Under the pieces are notes generated by a model. It made no database searches. It was not told the origin of the DNA and worked only from the letters and a program-made list of their open reading frames with translations. From an uncultured Clostridium sp. (GTDB lineage: Bacteria; Bacillota; Clostridia; TANB77; CAG-508), in NCBI GenBank assembly GCA_948471035.1, contig CAOKRC010000022.1, forward strand, positions 1-34,196: DNA of 34,196 bases. The letters are read 5' to 3'. Of this stretch, positions 27,121-34,196 are shown one piece after another. Numbering within the stretch: position 1 is the stretch's first letter; each line of letters opens with the position of its first letter. The position numbers and the translations under genes are program-made.

Positions 27121-27148
27121 TAAAGGTGGCCTATTAAAGCCACCTTTA
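27121..27148 (-). terminator. Hairpin terminator after the adhesin gene
   Basis: A perfect 10-bp stem (TAAAGGTGGC / GCCACCTTTA) with an 8-nt loop lies 8 bp after the adhesin stop codon. The following minus-strand bases (AACTTAG) are only weakly T-rich, so termination may be partial. Confidence 0.65.
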
Positions 27149-27155
27149 TTACTCT

Positions 27156-30100
27156 TTATTTACTTTTTCTTTTTTTAACTATTTTATATACAGTTACACT
27201 TAATAGTAAAGTGATAGATGTCGCAAGTAATATAGTCCATAGCATTGTATTTCTTTCATCTCCTGTTTGTGGTGTATCAATTTCGATTAGCTTATTATAA
27301 AAACTTACTTCTGCAATTTCTCCATTTTTTACATTAATTGTTTGTGGCTCTGTTTCTTCGTAACTTTCGTCCCTTATTTCTTCAATTGTATATTCTCCAA
27401 CTAAAATATCATCTATTAAAATAATACCAGTTTTATCAGTAGTAACTATCATTTCAATTTTTTCGCCTGTAATACTCATTCCTGTAATTTTAAAAGAAAA
27501 GCCATCTACTTTTCCATTACTAGAAGTTTTTACTATTTTAATTTTTCCTTTTTCTTTATAGTTTTCAAATTCAATGGAAGTAATTTCATCTTCTGTTAAT
27601 TCTACTATTTCTTCTTTATCACTTAATTGATAGCCTTTTTGAGTTTCCTTTTCAATTAAAATATAATGTTTATTTATTGGTAATTCTTTTGTTGTTGCCT
27701 CTCCGTTTTCATCAGTAATAATGGTTTCAATTAAGTTATTGTCTTCATCATATACTTCAAAAATAATATCTTCCAATGGAATTTTTGTATCTCCATCAAT
27801 TTTAATTACTTTTATTGTTCCTTTTTTCACTTGGTTTTCAATAATAGTAGTTTCTACAATGTTTTTCTCATAATTACCAATATATTGTGTTAAATCAATA
27901 ATAGTAATGTCTGTGTTTAGTTTGTAGTATTTATCTGTTTTTACTTCTTTTAATGAGTAATTATCATTTACTGGTAAACGTTTTGTAACTGCCTCTCCAT
28001 TTTCATTAGTTATAATTATATCAACTAATTCTCCTTTGCTATTATATACTTCAAATTCTACATCTTTTAACTTAATTTCGTGATTTTCTTTATCTACTTT
28101 AATTACCTTAATTTGTGCTTTCTTTAATTCATTTGTAATGATTTTATTAGTTATTTTGTTATCTTCTAATTCGACAATTATTAACTCTTCATTTAGTTCA
28201 TAAATTTCTTGTGTTTTGGTTTCTTTTAAAGTATATTTTTGATTTATTCTTAAAGGAATAGATGTTGCCTCTCCGTTAGCATCTGTAACAAGTGTCTCTA
28301 CAACTTTTCCAGTTTCATCTAACACTTCAAAAGTAACTCCCTCTAATTTAATTTTATTATTGTCTTTGTCTACTTTTACTACTTTAACTTGTCCCTTTTT
28401 TATTTGGTTTTCAATTATAATAGATTCTATAATGTTTTCTTCATAATTATCAATATATTTGGTTAGGTCAATAATAGTAATGTCTGTGTTTAGTTTGTAG
28501 TATTTATCTGTTTTAACTTCCTTTAATGAATAGGTATCATTTACAGGTAACTCTTTTGTTATTGCCTCTCCATTTTCATTAGTTATAATTGTATCAACTA
28601 ATTCTCCTTTGCTATTATATACTTCAAATTCTACGTCTTTTAACTTAATTTCGTGATTTTCTTTATCTACTTTTATAACTTTAATTTGTGCTTTCTTTAA
28701 TTCATTTGTAAGTGTTAAAGTCTTTATTTCATCTTCTTGTAATTTAACTTTTATTTCATCTATATTTAATTTGTATTCTCTCAATGTTTCCTTTTCTCTT
28801 ACTGTATATGTTGACGTTATTGGAAGCCTTTTTGTTGTTGCCTCTCCATTTTTGTTAGTAATTAAAGTTTCTACTATTTCTCCTTTTTCATTTAAAACTT
28901 CAAAAACAACTCCCTCTAATTTAATTTCATTATTATCTTTATCTACTTTCACAATTTTTATCTGTCCTTTTTTAACTTCATTTTCTACTGTTTTCACTAT
29001 TGTTTCGTTTGCTTTTAATGTTAATTGTATAACTTCATCATTTAGTTTGTATTCTTTTAATGTTTCAATTTCCTTTAACGATAAGTTTTCAAAATCTCTA
29101 ACAGGGTATTCTGCGGTAATTGCTTCGCCGTTTTCATTAGTTACAATAGTTTCTAACACATTTCCTTTATCATCGATTACTTGGAATTTGACACCCTCAA
29201 GTAAAATCTCATTGTTGTCTTTATCTACTTTAACAATTTTTATTCTACCTTGTTTTAATTTGTTTAATATTGTTGTTTCTACTGTTGTATTCCATATTAC
29301 TTCTACTTCTGTATTCTCAGCTAAGTCATACCATTTATTGGTTGTTTTCTCAATCCAAGAGTATGTTCCAACTCTTAAATTTTCTACAAGTATTTCTCCG
29401 TTTACATCAGTGTAGAATGTTCCTATTACTTTATTAAATTCGTGTGAATATAAATCAAATTCTACATTTCCTAATGCTATTCTTTGGTTTTTGTCATCAA
29501 CTTTATAAACTTTAAGATTTCCTTCGTGTCGTTTTTCTGGGTATGCTGCGTTTTTAGTTACTTCATCTTCTGACGAAGTATATTTAACTGTTGTTTCTTT
29601 TTTATTTATATAGTAATTTACTGGTGCTTTTACCTCTTTTACCGTATAAGTTTCATATATAGGTAATGCTTTTGATTTTGCTCTTCCTTGTTCATTTGTC
29701 GTAATTGTATCAACCTTTTGACCTTTAGAATTATATATTTCAAAAACTGCACCTGCTAATTTTTGGTCAGTATAGTCCTTGTCATACTTTTCTATTGCTA
29801 TATAACCCATTTTAGGTTGGTTTTTAATTGTTATATAAGTTGTTTCATCTTTCTTAATTGTAGTAGTTTTCTTTGTTGTATCTAATCTATACCACTCATT
29901 TGCTTCTACTTCATATAATAGGTATTCTCCTGTTCTTATATTAGTAAATTTTAATTTTCCCTCTTTATTAGTAGTACCTGTTGCCATTACTTTATTAAGT
30001 TCTATACTCCATAATTCAAACTTAACACCCTCTATTTTCATTGTTTCATCAAGTTTGTTTACTTTTAATATTTCAAGTTCTCCCTCATCGTGTTTATTAT

Positions 30101-31712
30101 CATAAGTTACTGTTTTCGTTTTTCCAACATCAGAAGATGTAAAAGTTACTGTTGTTTCTTTAGTATTTATTCTGTAATTCAGCGGAGCTTTTACTTCTTT
30201 TACTGTATAAGTTTCTTTAAGTGGTAGTTCTTTACTTGTTGCAGTTCCATCATTTCCTGTTGTAAGTGTATCAACTTTTGTTCCTTTGCTGTTGTAAATT
30301 TCAAATACTGCACCTGCAAGTTTAATATTGGTGTAATCTTTATCAACTTTTTCAATTTTAATATGTCCTGTTTTCAGTTCATTTTTAACTGTAATATAGC
30401 TTGTTTCATTTTTCTTTATTATTACTGAATGTTGTGTACTATCTAATTTATACCACTCATTCGCTTCTACTTCATACACCTTATATTCACCTGTACGAAT
30501 ATTGCTAAATTTTATTTTTCCGTTAGTATCAGTTACTCCTGTTGCAACTACCTTATTTAATTCAACACTAAATAATTCAAATTTTGCACCTTGAATTTTT
30601 ATGCTTTCATTGTTCTTTTCTACTTTTACTAATTCAAGTTCTCCCTCAATATGTTTATTACCAATTTCTTTTGTTGTTGTTTTTCCTAGCTCTACTTCTA
30701 ATATCTTTACTGTTGTATCAATTTCATAATTAGAGTTTGATATGGTTTCCGTTACTTGATATGTTCCAAGTGGAATGTTATTCAATCTTGCGATTCCATT
30801 TATATCAGTTGTAATATTTGTATCTATTCCGTTTCCTTTTATATTAAAAGTTGTATTTGCTATTGCTTGTCCTGTGATACTGTCTTTTTTATGAATTTCT
30901 ATATTTCCTGTATTAACCCAATTTATTGATATATTCGTTGTACTACCTGGATCAACTTCAAACTCTCCTGCCCTTGCAATTCTTTGATAACTTGAATTTG
31001 ATGAAGTATAGATAAGTGATTGAAATACTACACTATTTGCTATATTAGAAGATGTCCAAGTTCCTGTTACATTTAATGGTGCTTCAAAATGTATTACATC
31101 TCCTGCACTGACTGTTACTTCTCCACCTGTTTTTGACCAATTTCTATTATCACATACAATAGTTACATTATCTTGTAAAGTAAATTTTAATTGTACTCTA
31201 TCAGAGCCTGTAATTGTGGTTTGATTAGTAACTTGTTTATCTCCACTTATACTTGCAGTTAGATTTCTATTGCTAAAATTTGTACTAAAAATAGGGTCTG
31301 GTTGAGAAGCTAAAAAGCTTTCAAATTCTGCTAAAAAACTTCTATTATCTCCATTAAAATGTTTGTTTAATTTCATTGTTGTTATAACAATTCCTTTTGC
31401 TTCATTTCCATTAAATCCAGACCATTGACCAGGTCCTCCCCATCCATAATATAATATTTTTCTTACTTCTGCATTGTTATACACTTGTCCGCTTCCATAT
31501 TCTACTCCAGTTCCAGGTGTAGTCTTTGAATGGTCTACACAAAATGCTACTCTTCCATCTATTTCAAAATGACCTACTTTAGTTCCATTCCAAGTTATTC
31601 CATAAGCTGACAAATTGCTAATAGTTACTGCATATACATTGCTTGATATTGTACTAATAGCAATAATCGTTAATAGTATAAAAAATGTTAATCTGATTAT
31701 TTTCTTTAACAT
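27156..31712 (-). CDS. Giant LPxTG-like adhesin with thioester-like head and 13 CnaB domains
   Basis: This wall-anchored surface protein is about 1,518 aa. A signal peptide (to N-V-Y-A) is followed by a head of ~240 residues with V-A-F-C-V-D-H near its start and a W-G-G-P-G-Q-W-S segment, resembling the thioester (TQXA) adhesion domain. Then come 13 SpaA/CnaB-type repeats of about 90 residues, each starting like I-K-V-x-K-V-D-K and ending N-E-L/N-Q, the Lys and Asn that form isopeptide bonds in this family. The tail is T-P-Q-T-G-D-E, a membrane helix and K-K-R-K-S-K. I chose the Met at 31712 because GGAGG is 11 nt upstream. It probably promotes donor-recipient or host-surface contact. Covalent target and sortase are inferred. 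Plus-strand frames inside it are shadows. Confidence 0.9.
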   Translation of the reverse strand: MLKKIIRLTFFILLTIIAISTISSNVYAVTISNLSAYGITWNGTKVGHFEIDGRVAFCVDHSKTTPGTGVEYGSGQVYNNAEVRKILYYGWGGPGQWSGFNGNEAKGIVITTMKLNKHFNGDNRSFLAEFESFLASQPDPIFSTNFSNRNLTASISGDKQVTNQTTITGSDRVQLKFTLQDNVTIVCDNRNWSKTGGEVTVSAGDVIHFEAPLNVTGTWTSSNIANSVVFQSLIYTSSNSSYQRIARAGEFEVDPGSTTNISINWVNTGNIEIHKKDSITGQAIANTTFNIKGNGIDTNITTDINGIARLNNIPLGTYQVTETISNSNYEIDTTVKILEVELGKTTTKEIGNKHIEGELELVKVEKNNESIKIQGAKFELFSVELNKVVATGVTDTNGKIKFSNIRTGEYKVYEVEANEWYKLDSTQHSVIIKKNETSYITVKNELKTGHIKIEKVDKDYTNIKLAGAVFEIYNSKGTKVDTLTTGNDGTATSKELPLKETYTVKEVKAPLNYRINTKETTVTFTSSDVGKTKTVTYDNKHDEGELEILKVNKLDETMKIEGVKFELWSIELNKVMATGTTNKEGKLKFTNIRTGEYLLYEVEANEWYRLDTTKKTTTIKKDETTYITIKNQPKMGYIAIEKYDKDYTDQKLAGAVFEIYNSKGQKVDTITTNEQGRAKSKALPIYETYTVKEVKAPVNYYINKKETTVKYTSSEDEVTKNAAYPEKRHEGNLKVYKVDDKNQRIALGNVEFDLYSHEFNKVIGTFYTDVNGEILVENLRVGTYSWIEKTTNKWYDLAENTEVEVIWNTTVETTILNKLKQGRIKIVKVDKDNNEILLEGVKFQVIDDKGNVLETIVTNENGEAITAEYPVRDFENLSLKEIETLKEYKLNDEVIQLTLKANETIVKTVENEVKKGQIKIVKVDKDNNEIKLEGVVFEVLNEKGEIVETLITNKNGEATTKRLPITSTYTVREKETLREYKLNIDEIKVKLQEDEIKTLTLTNELKKAQIKVIKVDKENHEIKLKDVEFEVYNSKGELVDTIITNENGEAITKELPVNDTYSLKEVKTDKYYKLNTDITIIDLTKYIDNYEENIIESIIIENQIKKGQVKVVKVDKDNNKIKLEGVTFEVLDETGKVVETLVTDANGEATSIPLRINQKYTLKETKTQEIYELNEELIIVELEDNKITNKIITNELKKAQIKVIKVDKENHEIKLKDVEFEVYNSKGELVDIIITNENGEAVTKRLPVNDNYSLKEVKTDKYYKLNTDITIIDLTQYIGNYEKNIVETTIIENQVKKGTIKVIKIDGDTKIPLEDIIFEVYDEDNNLIETIITDENGEATTKELPINKHYILIEKETQKGYQLSDKEEIVELTEDEITSIEFENYKEKGKIKIVKTSSNGKVDGFSFKITGMSITGEKIEMIVTTDKTGIILIDDILVGEYTIEEIRDESYEETEPQTINVKNGEIAEVSFYNKLIEIDTPQTGDERNTMLWTILLATSITLLLSVTVYKIVKKRKSK
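27831..28138 (-). repeat. Long direct repeat in the adhesin, copy 1 (domain 11)
   Basis: 308 bp that match 28404-28711 without a single gap and with few substitutions. Encodes CnaB domain 11. The two copies are 573 bp apart (191 codons, in frame). Confidence 0.85.
28404..28711 (-). repeat. Long direct repeat in the adhesin, copy 2 (domain 9)
   Basis: Partner of 27831-28138; encodes CnaB domain 9. The flanking domains 8 and 10 are also alike but more diverged, so the duplicated unit is probably a pair of domains. Confidence 0.85.
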
Positions 31713-31735
31713 AGTTATAATTTCCTCCTTTTTTG

Positions 31736-31766
31736 CATAAAAAATAAGCAAGATTTTACTCTTGCT
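31736..31766 (-). terminator. Terminator after the anchored Lys/Thr-rich protein
   Basis: On the minus strand a 7-bp stem (AGCAAGA / TCTTGCT, 6-nt loop, 31747-31766) is followed by TATTTTTTATG. It lies about 25 bp after the stop of the 168-aa gene and just before the adhesin ribosome binding site, so it probably attenuates rather than blocks adhesin transcription. Confidence 0.6.
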
Positions 31767-31790
31767 CTTTAAAATAATTTTACTAATTTT

Positions 31791-32297
31791 CTATAATCCT
31801 AATGCTTTCATTTGTTCCTCTGTTAAATACCCTTTACTTGCTGTTCCTGCATCATCAATATTGTAAGTTGTACTTTTATCTGTTTCTACCTCTATTGTTT
31901 TTTTATTTGAACTACTTTTATTACTATTTTTGTTTGTTTCAGTTGTTGTAGCTTTCGTTGTTTTTTCGTTTTTTGTTTTTTGTGTCGTTTTTTCATTAGT
32001 CTTTTCTACTTTCGTTGATGTAGTTGTTGTTTCTTGTTTTTTATCACTTTGAGAAGTAGTATCTTCCTTAATTTCTTTATTTTCATCTTCCTGTATAGGC
32101 TCTTTTATATTACTTTCAATGTCATTTGTGATAGTGTTTTCAACTGTTACATTTTCAACTATTTCGTTTGCTTGTTTTTCTCCTTGTTCATTTGTGTTAT
32201 TATCTACTTTGCTATTTCCTATAAAACAAATTACTCCTAAACTTATTATGGCTAAACTTACTATAAGCACTGTGGTTATAATCAATATTTTTTTCAT
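31791..32297 (-). CDS. Membrane-anchored Lys/Thr-rich protein
   Basis: A protein of about 168 aa with a short basic N-terminus, one hydrophobic segment (I-L-I-I-T-T-V-L-I-V-S-L-A-I-I-S-L-G-V) and then ~130 residues of low-complexity Thr/Lys/Glu/Asn sequence, ending with a conserved-looking T-E-E-Q-M-K-A-L-G-L. The Cys in V-I-C-F is not in a good lipobox. I chose the second Met (32297) with AAAGGAG 10 nt upstream; the first (32306) leaves one base. An extended wall-spanning stalk beside the adhesin is a fair guess; I recognise no family. Confidence 0.65.
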   Translation of the reverse strand: MKKILIITTVLIVSLAIISLGVICFIGNSKVDNNTNEQGEKQANEIVENVTVENTITNDIESNIKEPIQEDENKEIKEDTTSQSDKKQETTTTSTKVEKTNEKTTQKTKNEKTTKATTTETNKNSNKSSSNKKTIEVETDKSTTYNIDDAGTASKGYLTEEQMKALGL

Positions 32298-32360
32298 ATC
32301 TATCATTCTCCTTTGCTTATATCTTACTCTATTGCTTTTTATTTAGCAAGTGTATATTTT

Positions 32361-32387
32361 TTATTTTATAGGCTTAAAATTGCACAT
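32361..32387 (-). other. Nine-codon mini-ORF (possible leader peptide)
   Basis: ATG with a strong ribosome binding site (AAAGGAG, 9 nt upstream) encodes only M-C-N-F-K-P-I-K and stops, 63 bp before the start of the anchored protein. The quality of the ribosome binding site is unusual for non-coding DNA, which suggests a leader peptide controlling the downstream gene. No clear attenuator hairpin was found. Confidence 0.4.
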
Positions 32388-32539
32388 AATAACCATCTCC
32401 TTTCGCTATTAATTATTTTTTATATTTTATTTTAATAATATATCTTTTCAGTTAGTATATAGCTAGTATTAGGGGGTGGATTGTAAGGAGGGGGAATAAA
32501 AAAAGTGTAGCTACAAATTTATTTATCTGTTGCTACTAC
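32388..32539. other. Non-coding spacer with G-rich tract and GTAGCTAC site
   Basis: Between parB and the mini-ORF lies an AT-rich stretch, then two G-runs (AGGGGGTGG and GGAGGGGG, 32471-32496) and the 10-bp palindrome TGTAGCTACA (32506-32515). The same palindrome core and a nearby G-tract occur in the oriT candidate. It may be a second binding site for an element protein, a promoter region, or a centromere for ParB. No canonical parS is present. Confidence 0.45.
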
Positions 32540-33490
32540 TTACCTTACATATTCATTTTGTTTCTGTTTTCTTTCCCTTTCCGATGTTTCTTTTACACAA
32601 TGCACAATATATTCCTCTTTTTCTTCCATTGATTTATATTGTTTTGGTATATACTGCTCTATTTTATCTTCTGGAATTTTAAACTTTGGTATTTGGTTTG
32701 GTTTTTCTTGTTCTAATATATCGTCAATTTCTTCCATAGTTAAATTACCACTTTCACTTAATTTTTTCATTTTAATAGCTTGTGGGTGTGATGGAAATGC
32801 ATCTGTATATTCTATTGCATCAAATACCTGTTGTTGTTCTTCTTTTGTTAAATATGAAAGTTCAACTGCTGGTCTTAGTTTCATTTTTTCTTCGTCAACT
32901 AATTTTAATAGTTCTGGTATTAGTTCAGTAAGTCGAATAAATCTTTGTATATTACTAGAACTTTCTCCTGTTTCTTCAGCTAGTATTTCTCTTGTTGTTT
33001 TATTTTTCAACTTCTGTTCCTCTGGGGCAGAAGTTAAATCATTTCTTTGTCCTTGTTTTTTCATAGCATCTAGCTTCATTTTATATGCAAATGCTTTTTC
33101 ACTTGGTAGTATTTTTTCTCTTTGGTTGTTACTATCTACCATTACTATTGTTGCTTCTTCGTCTGTCATTTCTCTTACTATAGCTTTTATTTCTGTTCTC
33201 CCTGCAATTTCACACGCTCTTTTTCTTCTGTGTCCAGAAATCATTTCGTAGCCACCATTTTCTTTTGGTCTTACTAAAACTGGGTGTATTACTCCAAATT
33301 GTTTTACTGTTTCTGCCATTGAAAACATTTCATCATCATCTTTTACTTTGTATGGGTGGTTTGGAAAGTTTGTGATTTCTTTTACTGGAATCATTCTTAC
33401 ATATTCTCTATTTTTATTATCTCTTTCGTCTTGTGTTGTAAAAAACTCATCTAGTGTCATCTTTGGTAACTTCATTTTTTCTTCTTTCAT
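32540..33490 (-). CDS. parB: ParB/Spo0J-family partition protein
   Basis: This 316-aa protein is the DNA-binding and CTP-type switch partner of ParA. The N-terminal ParB domain has I-P-V-K-E-I-T-N-F-P-N-H-P-Y near 34-47, V-I-H-P-V-L-V-R-P (68-75) and box II G-H-R-R-K-R-A (86-92). The central helix-turn-helix reads T-R-E-I-L-A-E-E-T-G-E-S-S-S-N-I-Q-R (~165-182). The C-terminus is charged. The start at 33490 is supported by AAAGGAGG 12 nt upstream and lies 44 bp inside parA, so the two are coupled. The binding site is unknown; the G-rich/GTAGCTAC spacer just downstream is the obvious candidate. Confidence 0.92.
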   Translation of the reverse strand: MKEEKMKLPKMTLDEFFTTQDERDNKNREYVRMIPVKEITNFPNHPYKVKDDDEMFSMAETVKQFGVIHPVLVRPKENGGYEMISGHRRKRACEIAGRTEIKAIVREMTDEEATIVMVDSNNQREKILPSEKAFAYKMKLDAMKKQGQRNDLTSAPEEQKLKNKTTREILAEETGESSSNIQRFIRLTELIPELLKLVDEEKMKLRPAVELSYLTKEEQQQVFDAIEYTDAFPSHPQAIKMKKLSESGNLTMEEIDDILEQEKPNQIPKFKIPEDKIEQYIPKQYKSMEEKEEYIVHCVKETSERERKQKQNEYVR

Positions 33491-34151
33491 TATCTGTTAA
33501 TACCTCCTTTGCAAAATTTGTATAGGCTTGAGTTACTTTACTATTTTTGTCATAAGCAAATATACTTTTCCCTTTTGAAGTGGATTCTGCCGTTTTTATA
33601 GCACTAGGTATTTGAGTGTCATATAATTTGACTATATCTCCATAATTTTCTTTTAGCTCTTGCTTTATTTTATTTGGTAGTTTCGTTCTACTATCTACAA
33701 GAGTTAAAAGTATTCCACCAACTTGCAGTTTTGAATTTATTTGTTTCTTTACCTTTGAAATTATCTTTAATAAATTTCCTGTCCCTCTAGCTGAGAAATA
33801 TTGGCTTTGTACTGGTATAATTACGTCGTCTGCCATTGCTAATGCATTTGTTATTAGCATACTTAACGAGGGCATACAATCAATTATAATATAATCATAT
33901 ATACTTTTTAATTCCTCTAAACTTTTTCGCATTGCATATTCCCTGCTCATTGCATTCGATAAATTACTTTCTGTCATTGCCAAATTGAGATTAGATGGTA
34001 TTAAATCTATTCCCTCTTCGTGGTGTAAAATTGCTTGTTCTGGCTTTATTTCTTCATCATCAATATATCTTTCAATTAAAGTAGAAAGAGTTACTGGTAT
34101 ATTTTCTTCGTCATAAAACCCCATATATGTTGTTAAATTTGCTTGTGGCAA
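33447..34151 (-). pseudogene. parA: ParA ATPase, 5'-truncated (no Walker A)
   Basis: This is the C-terminal ~230 residues of a ParA/Soj-type ATPase. The match begins at P-Q-A-N-L-T-T-Y-M-G, which in intact proteins follows the D-x-D about 40-45 residues in. Walker B-like Y-D-Y-I-I-I-D-C-M-P-S and V-I-I-P-V-Q-S-Q-Y are present. The P-loop (K-G-G-V-G-K-T) is missing: upstream of the TTG at 34151 the bases are plain AT-rich DNA with a stop four codons back in frame. The gene is therefore cut at about 34148, by an insertion, a recombination endpoint or an assembly join at the window edge. As written it cannot bind ATP. Its 3' end overlaps parB. Confidence 0.82.
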
Positions 34152-34196
34152 TACTTATTTACAATATTTTTTAATTTTTTTCAAAAATTTAATAAC

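Noticed and set aside
28771..29415. Long plus-strand open frame (214 codons) inside the adhesin
   Set aside because: It is antisense to repetitive CnaB-coding DNA with few stops in that frame, lacks a ribosome binding site and gives a low-complexity Ser/Phe/Val product.
27156..31712. CRISPR array or satellite in the repetitive region
   Set aside because: The repeats are long, in frame and protein-coding, with no short constant repeat and unique spacers.
32388..32539. Canonical parS next to parB
   Set aside because: No TGTTTCACGTGAAACA-like 16-mer is present; only the shorter GTAGCTAC dyad.

Overview
The window is most of the backbone of an integrative conjugative element (or an ICE-like plasmid) from a very AT-rich member of the Bacillota. 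A gut-type, probably uncultured clostridial lineage is my inference; no rRNA or housekeeping gene fixes the host. Almost everything lies on the minus strand and appears to be expressed from right to left. The gene set and order resemble the Tn1549/CTn family of Firmicutes conjugative elements.

Layout from right to left: a 5'-truncated parA and parB (34151-32540); a spacer with a G-rich tract and a mini-ORF; a membrane-anchored Lys/Thr-rich protein; a cell-wall adhesin of about 1,518 residues with a thioester-like head and 13 CnaB-type domains; a methyltransferase-helicase of about 2,385 residues; a cargo block (MFS transporter, zeta-like kinase and a small anchored protein with their own promoter, then a compositionally foreign 95-aa gene with its own promoter and terminator); a DUF3848 protein and a DUF3991/Toprim primase; a probable oriT; MobC, MOBP relaxase, PcfB/DUF3801, an ArdC-like protein, the VirD4 coupling ATPase, a Maff2 (VirB2-like) protein and VirB6; two accessory proteins; PrgI (VirB3-like), the VirB4 ATPase, sortase B and a CHAP peptidoglycan hydrolase; and three small genes, one resembling the RNA polymerase alpha C-terminal domain. 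The only plus-strand gene is a small XRE regulator at the left, with a 25-bp palindrome upstream. The first ~110 bases hold the truncated start of a type IV prepilin-like gene and may be the element border. No integrase, replication initiator, tRNA, rRNA or CRISPR array is visible.

The genes fit one process. Relaxase and MobC nick oriT, VirD4 couples the DNA to a channel of VirB4, PrgI, VirB6 and Maff2, the CHAP enzyme opens the wall, the adhesin and sortase mediate surface contact, and the primase, methyltransferase-helicase and Par proteins support establishment and maintenance.

The main observation is a recoding-like pattern. Five conserved genes (xre, virB6, maff2, virD4, methyltransferase-helicase) are interrupted by eight +1 shifts. 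At every one the zero-frame codon is CGG, and skipping its C gives a glycine codon (GGA or GGT) and restores the expected protein. By manual scan of both strands, the only other in-frame CGG codons in the window are two in the foreign 95-aa gene. This suggests that CGG is unassigned or starved in the host and is passed by a +1 frameshift or quadruplet reading. A systematic sequence error with this exact context is the alternative.
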